Origin: Nemertoderma westbladi
Taxonomy: Eukaryota > Xenacoelomorpha > Nemertodermatida > Nemertodermatidae
Direction of reading: 5' to 3'
Assembly (NCBI GenBank): GCA_032718475.1
Contig: JAUCBJ010006794.1
Coordinates: 1-34,337, forward strand
DNA: 34,337 bases
Below the pieces are notes generated by a model that saw only the letters and a program-made list of their open reading frames with translations, did not search any database and was not told where the DNA came from. Position 1 is the first letter of the stretch, and the number at the start of each line of letters is the position of its first letter. Below are positions 27,676-34,337 of the stretch, piece after piece. Made by a program: the position numbers and the translations under genes.

Positions 27676-29833
27676 TGATGAATGCCAGCATATCATGCAT
27701 GTCCGTTATTTAGACTCCCGCCCAGGTGCTGATGCTTGTGCAGACATTGACTGTTCTTTAGAGACTTTACTTACACGATTCTGGAATACTGATTCATTCG
27801 GTGTTAATCCCTGTAAATCTTTGCCTATAAATCATGAGGAAGCTACTGCTCGTGATATGCTTGAGTCTAACACACGCCATACAGGTGAACGATATGAAAC
27901 CAGTTTACTTTGGAGATCCCCTACCATCCAATTGCCCAATAACAAACGAACAGCTATTAGGTGCCTTCAGGCTACTGAAAAACGTCTTAATCGTAATCCA
28001 ATTTTACATAAACGTTACCATGAAACCTTTCAAGGATACATAGATAAAGGTTTTGCCGTAAAGGTTGACATTGATGAACCTGATCCACCTGGTAGAACAT
28101 GGTATCTCCCTCATCACCCAGTATTAAATCCGAACAAACCTGATAAGGTACGCATCGTTTTCAATGCTTCGGCTAAGGAGCATGGTGTTTCTCTAAATGA
28201 ATGCCTGCTTAAAGGACCTGATTATCTTGCCAGTCTTGTGGGTGTTTTACTTAGATTTAGAGAAAGATCGATTGCAATATCTGGAGATATCATTGCCATG
28301 TACCACCAAGTTGCTGTCAAACGCAAAGACCAGGATGCCTTGAGATTTCTTTGGGGTGGTCCAAGCCATGCTAAGCCTCCTGGGGTGTATCGTATGGTAC
28401 GAGAAATATTTGGGGCTATATCTTCATCATCATCCTGCTTCTTTGCACTTATTCGTACAGCACGAGATTTCTGTTTAGAATTTCCTTTACCGGCCTCTAA
28501 AGTCGAAATCTGTTTCTATGCAGATAATTATTTTGATTCTTGCGACACCACTGAGGAAACCATCACCCTTGTCAAGGGCATGGTAGAGCTCTTATCTAAG
28601 GGTGGGTTCCATCTAGGCCAATGGATATCTTCTTCCTATGAAGTTCTTTCAGTGATACCAAAGGGGGATCGAGCAGATCCCTTACTTGATTTAGATGTTG
28701 ATGAACTCCCTGTTGAACGTGCTTTAGGTGTCAAGTGGAACTGTTCAACTGACTGTTTTGTCTTCTACACTAAGATCATCGACCTTAGTCATACCATGAG
28801 AAATGTTCTAAGACAATCATCGTCATTATTTGATCCTTTAGGATTCTTGACACCATTCTTGCTTATTGTTAAGGTCCTAATGCAAGAGATGTGGAGGAGA
28901 CGTCTAGCATGGGATGATCCACTTCCTGATGATCTGGTAGTTCGATGGGAGCATTGGTTATCTGAGCTCCATCTTCTTGAAAATGTTCACATACCTCGTT
29001 GTTATTTTCCCAGATCGCCACAACTCCAGAACACTCAGTTACATGTTTTTGGTGATGCCTCTACTGTTGGCTTTGGTGCTGTGGCGTACCTTAGGGGTAG
29101 TTATTCTACCAGTGATATTAAGGTAGCCTTTGTTATGTCGAAGTCTCGTGTAGCCCCAGTCAAGGCTTTGTCGGTTCCACGCCTTGAGCTGCAAGGTGCA
29201 TTATTAGCAGTGAGGCTGTCTAAGTTAATTACAACCGAACTTAGAATCCATGTTGATACATTTATATATTGGTGTGATTCCACTACCGCTCTTCGATGGA
29301 TACTTTCTCGCAGGTGCAAATATAATGAGTTTGTAGCCAATCGTGTTGGAGAAATCCTCGATGTGTCAGATCGTGACCAGTGGCGCCATGTCCCTGGAAT
29401 TCTTAATCCTGCTGATCATTGTAGTCGAGGTCTTCTCTTGTCTGAACTCCAGTCTGACCATCCTTGTTTTCAAGGTCCAGATTATCTAAGATCCCCTGTA
29501 AATCAGTGGCCAGCCAGTTTAGCAATCCCTGATAACCCAGTTGAAGGTGATCCTGAAGTCAAGGCGGTATATGCTGTCCATGTTGCTGAATCCTTTACTT
29601 TCGAATTTGTATCAATGTTGTCATCCTTATCTAGAGCCCAACGTGTCCTTGCTTGGGTATTTAGGTTTGTCCAAAACTGTCGAAACAAGGTTCATCAGCA
29701 TTCTACTCTGAGTGTTTCAGAACTCAGGTATTCATTAAATTATATGATCAAGTCTGTACAAAATTCCTTTTACTCAATGAGATTGCCAATTTATCCAATG
29801 GGAACCCCGTTGGAAAAGATAGCTCTTTGTTGA
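27629..29833 (+). pseudogene. pol: BEL/Pao RT-RNase H frame (shifted by one base from gag-pro)
   Basis: 734 open codons without a proper start, overlapping the end of gag-pro in another frame. RT motifs: VRIVFNASA, SGDIIAMYHQV, FGAISSSSSC, and the catalytic box FYADNYFDS at residues 297-300, where BEL elements usually have YxDD; the second Asp is Asn. RNase H: HVFGDASTVGFG near 474, PRLELQGALL, WCDSTTALRW, NPADHCSRG. The frame stops at 29833 inside the linker before integrase. The frame breaks at both ends and the Asn make this copy unlikely to give an active enzyme. Confidence 0.88.
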
Positions 29834-29920
29834 CATTGCTTCCCGAGTTGGATGAAGATGGTTTACTCAGAGTTGGTGGCCGTATTTCGAAGTCTGACCT
29901 CCCTAATTCTGTATGTCCCC
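29779..29920 (+). pseudogene. Short middle piece of pol in a third frame
   Basis: From about 29779 the family-typical linker to integrase (LLTLLPELDEDGLLRVGGRI) reads in a frame different from both the RT frame (to 29833) and the integrase frame (from 29913). Thus two separate single-base shifts occur within 150 bases. The piece holds the VGGRI motif that precedes the integrase zinc domain in BEL/Pao Pol. Confidence 0.75.
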
Positions 29921-31076
29921 TATTATTCTCCCTAACAATTGTAGGTTTACTGATCTTGTTATTCTAAATACTCACAAGATAGTTTTTCACGAAGGAGAAG
30001 ATCATACCTTAAATAATTTAAGACAAACCTACTGGGTTCCTAAAGCAAGATCTTTGATTCGTAAGCTTTTATTTCGTTGTACATTTTGTAAGAAACGTCG
30101 AGCTCGGCCTGTTGCTCCTCTTATGGCTGCTTTACCCCGGCCGCGATTGTCTCCTATGACATTTCCATTCCGAAACATGGGTATAGACTATTTCGGTCCA
30201 CTTTATGTCCGTCATCTTAGACGAACAGAGAAACGTTATTGTCTTCTCGTAACTTGCCTTGTAACAAGGGCAGTCCATTTAGAGATTGTCCATTCCATGG
30301 ATACAGACAGTTTTCTTATGGGCTTTCGTAGAGTATTTGCCCGTCGTGGTACCCCCGCTATTGTTTATAGTGATAATGGCAGCAATTTCACTAGTGGTGA
30401 AAAGGAACTCCGAGAGTGCCTTGAAGTTCTTGATCAGTCTTCTATCAAAAATACTCTAGCTCAGAAGGGAATTACATGGCATTTTAATCCCCCTGCTGCA
30501 CCACATTTTGGTGGTGTTTGGGAACGTCTGGTTAGATCCGCAAAGAAAGCTTTAAAAGTGATTCTTGGTAACCAGCGTGTAACAGATGAGGTTCTCGAAA
30601 CAGTTATCGTTGAGGTCGAACATTTAATGAATAGTCGTCCACTCACGCATATTAGCATAGATCCTCATGAACCAGAAGCAATAACACCGAACCACATCGT
30701 ACTTGGTCGTGGTAATCCCAATGTAGCCCCTGCTTTTGTCGATGATTCTGACATTGGCAGTAAGAAACGTTGGTTGTCTACTCAAGCTTTAATAAACAAC
30801 TTCTGGAAGCGATGGATGACTGAATATGTTCCATCTCAAATTGAACGTAAAATTTGGTTAAGAGATCGCAGAAACTTATGTCCTGGGGACATAGTTCTTG
30901 TTGTATTCTCGAACTCTCCCAGGGGACATTGGCCTCTTGGCAAAGTTTTGGAAACCTTTCCCGGGTCTGACGGAGTTGTCCGTTCCGTTAAGGTCCGTGT
31001 AAATGGAAAAGACTATACTCGACCCGCTGTAAAAGTATGCCTCTTAGAAGAGGCTAACAATGAAAGAAATGTGTAA
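29913..31076 (+). pseudogene. int: BEL/Pao integrase frame
   Basis: 387 codons. It begins MSPIILPNN, then the His/Cys zinc domain (NTHKIVFHEG ... CTFCKK, residues about 19-60), and the integrase core with D in MGIDYFGPL, D in VYSDNGSNF and E in GGVWERLVRS, all conserved. The C-terminal domain (LCPGDIVLVV...SPRGHWPLGKV, DGVVRSVKVRV) is complete and ends 30 bases before the 3' LTR. The ATG is probably not used: in the family this is the tail of one gag-pol reading frame, reached here only across a frame change near 29915-29925. Confidence 0.88.
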
Positions 31077-31106
31077 CTCCTCTTACATCGTAGTTAGGGC
31101 CGGCTT

Positions 31107-31558
31107 TGTTACAGCCGGTCTCGTTTACCTTAACTTATTGTGCTATATCTTATTGTGCTATATGTTATTCCACCTACCGGTCATTTCACAAACTGAATAT
31201 ATTATTAGCCAATAGAAATTAGCCACCTTTATGTTTGGTATATATACTTATCTGTGTGTGTCATTATGTACTTCGGTTGTATAAACTCATTCGGCATTCT
31301 GTTCTTTGTTAGTTATAATTCATTAGGCCTAGGTCTAGGTATTCATGTCTTCATCGTATGTAATGTAATATTATTGTTTAGACCTACCTGCATCTGGAGA
31401 CACATATGTAACTCGTAACACTGTAACAAGTAACCATTAAATGTAACATAAGTAACTTCATTATTATACTTTCCGATTTTCTCAACTATATTGCGGCGAA
31501 TGTATGACAGGCCGACTTTTCTCGCTCACCCGGCTCTAAACGCAGTTCCGTCATTTCA
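31107..31558 (+). repeat. 3' LTR of BEL/Pao element
   Basis: 452 bp, read as identical to the 5' LTR. The preceding bases (TAGTTAGGGCCGGCTTT) form only a poor polypurine tract. Confidence 0.93.
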
Positions 31559-31563
31559 CAAAG
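31559..31563. repeat. BEL element target-site duplication, right copy (CAAAG)
   Basis: Direct copy of 23432-23436. Confidence 0.88.
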
Positions 31564-31570
31564 CTTAGTT

Positions 31571-31578
31571 AGTAGGAC
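31571..31578. repeat. Target-site duplication of the foldback element, left copy
   Basis: AGTAGGAC, repeated exactly at 32336-32343. Confidence 0.75.
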
Positions 31579-32335
31579 GGTAATGGTGAAAAATATCGAG
31601 ACTTTAAATATATCGAGAGTAAAAATAACGAGTGTAAAAATATCGAGAGTAAAATAACGAGTGTTGAAAATGAACGTGTTTAAAGAATATCGAGAGTAAA
31701 AATATCGAGAGTAAAAATATCGAAAATAATGAGAAAAATATCGAGTGTTGAAAAATATCGAGTGTTGAAAAATATCGAGAGTAAAAATAACACGAGATGA
31801 AAAATATCGAAAATAATGAGAAAAATATCGAGTTTTGAAAAATATCGAGAGTAAAAATATTGCATTCTGCGTGAGCATTTTATTTAGAATTATGGGAGAA
31901 TATTGCAGTGCATGGGTTACAACAGTGCAAGTGCAAGTAAGTGGCATTAATACACCTTGGGTACCCATTCACCAGATTTATTATACTAGCTATTTTTTGC
32001 TATTTTTTAATAAATATTATAAAAAAGTGCTAGCTCTCAATTTGGATAAATATTTTTGTTCTAGATCACATTTTTTTGTACTAGAACATTTTTGGGAAAA
32101 AAGTTATCATACAACCCGTATTAAAAAAAAATTGTTACTATCGATATTTTTACTCTCAATTTTTTCAACACTCGATATTTTTCAGCACTCGATAATTTTA
32201 CTCTCGATATTTTTCAACACTCGATATCTTTCAACACTCTTTATTTTTACTCTCAATATTTTTACTCTCGATATTTTTACTCGCGTTATTTTTACTCTCG
32301 ATATTTTTCATGTCTCAATATTTTTCCATATAACC
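31579..32335. mobile_element. Foldback transposon with arms of short repeats
   Basis: A 757 bp element. The left arm (31579-31862) is built of many copies of a 13-18 base motif, AAAAATATCGAGAGT or AAAAATATCGAGTGTTG. The right arm (about 32138-32335) is the same motif in reverse complement (ACTCTCGATATTTTT, CAACACTCGATATTTTT). Outer ends GGTAATGGTGAAAAATAT and, inverted, GGTTATATGGAAAAATAT match. The 8 bp duplication AGTAGGAC bounds it. The centre (about 31863-32137) is unique and has no gene. Terminal GG plus an 8 bp duplication would fit Merlin-like elements, but that assignment is weak. Open frames crossing the arms are artefacts of the repeats. Confidence 0.8.
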
Positions 32336-32343
32336 AGTAGGAC
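32336..32343. repeat. Target-site duplication of the foldback element, right copy
   Basis: AGTAGGAC, identical to 31571-31578. Confidence 0.75.
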
Positions 32344-32388
32344 CTCGTAAAGGCGTGGTACGTGGAGTACGAGTACGTGGGGTTCGTG

Positions 32389-32969
32389 GAGTAACAGAAA
32401 CTGACGGATTCTTCGCGAATATTGCAAACGTCGCAAATTTTGCAAACGTCGCGAACGTCGGAAATTTTATGTTATGTAAAATGGACACTCCTTAAGCAAC
32501 ACGGTCCCTACTTCGCCCTGTCGACACCCCAGCCATTTTCCACCAATCCTTTTTTAGAGTTTTTTAATTTTTTTGGTATTGGTGAAAGTTCTAGAACATT
32601 AGTAGATATGTTTTTTACGATGGCTAGTGTTTTTTTGCTTGCTAGTATTTTTTCAAATTATAAAAAAATGTGAAAGTCCATGATATTTCAGGTTAAACTG
32701 TTGAAGAATATATTAATGACCAAAACTATTTCCAAAAATTACTAGCTAGTATAAAATACTAGCTATATATATATACCATAAAAAATCTACTAAGGTTCTA
32801 GAACATTCACTAATATAAAAAAAGCACTAAAAAACCCCAAAAAATGTTAAAAACTCATTCGGGACCCTTTTGCTTAAGGAGTCAAAATTGTAGAAAAAAT
32901 TCCCGAAGTTTGCGACGTTTGCTAAATTTGCGACGTTTGCGAATAATCCGTCAGTTTCTGTGCCCTAAT
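32389..32969. mobile_element. Foldback/MITE with arms of about 280 bp
   Basis: An inverted-repeat element. CAGAAACTGACGGATT (32395-32410) returns as AATCCGTCAGTTTCTG (32945-32960), followed inward by repeated GCAAACGTCGCAAATTT-type motifs on both sides, then CTCCTTAAGCAA / TTGCTTAAGGAG, GTTCTAGAACATTAG / AAGGTTCTAGAACATT and TAGCTAGTAT. The flanks share the 9 bp direct repeat GGGTTCGTG (32380-32388 and 32970-32978), a length typical of Mutator-like elements. There is no transposase. A second TA-rich palindrome (ACTAGCTAGTATAAAATACTAGCT) lies near 32741. Confidence 0.75.
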
Positions 32970-33206
32970 GGGTTCGTGCCGAAACAATCAAATCTTACAC
33001 ACTTAACACACACGAAATAATTTTAAGTGGGTATTAGTATGCCTGAATAATTAAATAGAAATTGAATTAATGGACGATATTTCATCATGAAATCTACGGA
33101 ATTAATACACAACACACGTCACTACTGAATTTAAAAATCTATATACTGTAGATTGCAATTTATATTTGGCTACCTTTTAATGTGACTAATTGAATTATTC
33201 ACCCCT

Positions 33207-34125
33207 ATATACACCATGTCCCAGAATATAGTGTCGTAATTCAGTGACACGCCCCCCCCCCCCCCCCTAATTTTTCTACAAATCTTAATGAGATTGCATG
33301 AAATTTGAAACAGAGATAGTTTCACCTCCCGACCACTAACTGGGTGAGCCAGAATTTTTATTTTTGCTTTCAATCTTTGGCTACATGCGTTTAAAAAAGT
33401 GTCTCCAGCGATATTGCACCAGTTACACCGCATTTATTCTTCAACTTTATAGTGATTTGTTGGTACCAATGGAAAGCTGGCCCTGCAAGGATTCTAAATA
33501 TGTAACACAATTTGAATTGCGTTGAAAAATAGCGGAGATATGGGCGTTCAAATGTTGCATGGTTTTGCACCGGCGGAGGTTATTTTATTCTATTTAATAA
33601 ATGCATCATAATCTGGAATATTTTGTTCATCCAAATCCGTAGCTGGGCAACAATGCATTACATCTTTAATCATACTATTACGTAGCTATTCATACATTCA
33701 AAAAATGTTCCAGAATATGGTTTATTTATTAAATAGAATAAAATAACCTCGCGCCGGTGCAAAACCATGCAACATTTGAACGCGCATATCTCAGCTATTT
33801 TTCAACAAAATTCAAATTGTGTTACATATTTGGAATCCTTGCATGACCAGCTTTCCATTGGTACCAACAAACAGCTATAAGGTAGAAGAATAACTGCGGT
33901 GTAACTGGTGTAATATCGCTGGAGACACTTTATTTAAACGCTTGTAGCTAAAGATTGAAAGCAAAAATAAAAATTCTGGCTCACCCAGTAAGGAGGAGGG
34001 AGGTGAAACTATCTCTGTTTCAAATTTCATGCAATCTCATTAAGATGTAGAAAAATTAGGGGGGGGGGGGGGGGGGGGGGCGTGTCACTGAATTACGACA
34101 CTATATTCTGGGACATGGTGTATAT
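33207..34125. mobile_element. Long palindromic foldback element (about 0.9 kb)
   Basis: The whole 919 bp is an imperfect palindrome with arms of roughly 400 bp. It opens ATATACACCATGTCCCAGAA and closes with the reverse complement. Each arm carries a C16 (33252-33267) or G22 (34059-34080) run, a CTCACCCAGT/ACTGGGTGAG block, a GATATTGCACCAGTTACACC block and GGCGTTCAAATGTTGCATGG near the centre. TA dinucleotides flank both ends, which would fit a TA-target element, but this is not distinctive. The arms are much more alike than those of the related element at 2650-3211, so this copy is younger. No gene inside. Confidence 0.82.
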
Positions 34126-34337
34126 TTGTAGCCTTTTTAATTTGTGCCTTTAATTGAATCAAACATTAAACTAAAATATATGTCACAATATTGATCTGTC
34201 TGTAGCTGGTCAATGAATCTCTCATCAATTTGTTAATTAGTCGCTGCTCAGTCATTGAACAATTGAACACGTGCTGCTCGAAGACCCCACAACGTGTATA
34301 AATGGCTTTAAGCATGAGGGTTTTTGTATTAGAGTAA
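34126..34337. other. Right window edge; no gene seen
   Basis: AT-rich sequence without a supported feature. A GTGTATAAATGG (34294-34305) resembles a TATA context near the end, possibly the promoter of something outside the window. Confidence 0.35.

Larger units (their letters stand above)
23437..31558 (+). mobile_element. Full-length BEL/Pao LTR retrotransposon, very recent insertion
   Basis: An 8122 bp element: 5' LTR, primer-binding site, gag-protease frame, RT-RNase H frame, integrase frame, 3' LTR, bounded by a CAAAG duplication. The LTRs read as identical, which indicates insertion too recent for point mutations to gather. The element is nevertheless broken: three single-base frame changes split gag-pol, and the RT active site reads YADN. 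It may have been copied in trans by an intact relative, or some breaks may be sequencing errors in short homopolymers. Confidence 0.93.

Noticed and set aside
31486-32350. Phe/Ile-rich membrane-like proteins on both strands
   Set aside because: They are translations of the TATCGAG repeat arms of the foldback element.

Overview
The window is eukaryotic, most likely an invertebrate metazoan. It is AT-rich, carries an intronless gene for the eukaryotic kinase adaptor MOB1, and is otherwise a dense nest of retrotransposons and short inverted-repeat DNA transposons. No prokaryotic operon structure, tRNA, rRNA or CRISPR array was seen. The species cannot be fixed from the sequence alone.

Left part (1-7.4 kb): a promoter-like dispersed repeat followed by a short acidic open frame; two copies of a roughly 210-230 bp hAT-like MITE whose ends run into long G/C homopolymers (1307-1533, 4419-4626); an old foldback palindrome (2650-3211); the 3' ends of two different LINEs on the minus strand (3657-4208 and 6841-7248); and the MOB1-like gene on the minus strand (5796-6479).

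Middle part (7.4-22.4 kb): a long intact BEL/Pao-type pol frame (RT, RNase H, integrase; 7511-11275) without visible gag or protease upstream; a 2.8 kb non-coding stretch with hairpins and a two-unit repeat; then two large, well-kept frames (14057-15991 and 15925/16048-18309) that overlap in the -1 frame. The second frame carries a Cys-rich array ending in a retroviral-type CCHC knuckle and has a basic tail. I do not recognise the pair. They look like structural (gag-like) proteins of a large, undescribed retroelement and are the best candidate for something new here. A minus-strand LINE with a restriction-like endonuclease (18890-21796) is inserted downstream, with a 12 bp target-site duplication and a poly-A tail. 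Its polymerase domain has been cleanly lost.

Right part (22.4-34.3 kb): a full-length BEL/Pao element (23437-31558) with two 452 bp LTRs that read as identical and a 5 bp duplication CAAAG. It must therefore be very young, yet it has three frame breaks and an altered RT active-site motif (YADN). It sits between a small MITE (23263-23416) and a run of three foldback elements: 31579-32335 with arms built of short repeats and an 8 bp duplication, 32389-32969, and 33207-34125, a 0.9 kb palindrome related to the one at 2650-3211.

Functionally, only MOB1 looks like a host gene. Everything else is either mobile-element machinery (capsid/nucleocapsid-like, protease, RT, RNase H, integrase, LINE endonuclease) or non-autonomous elements that would depend on enzymes supplied from elsewhere.
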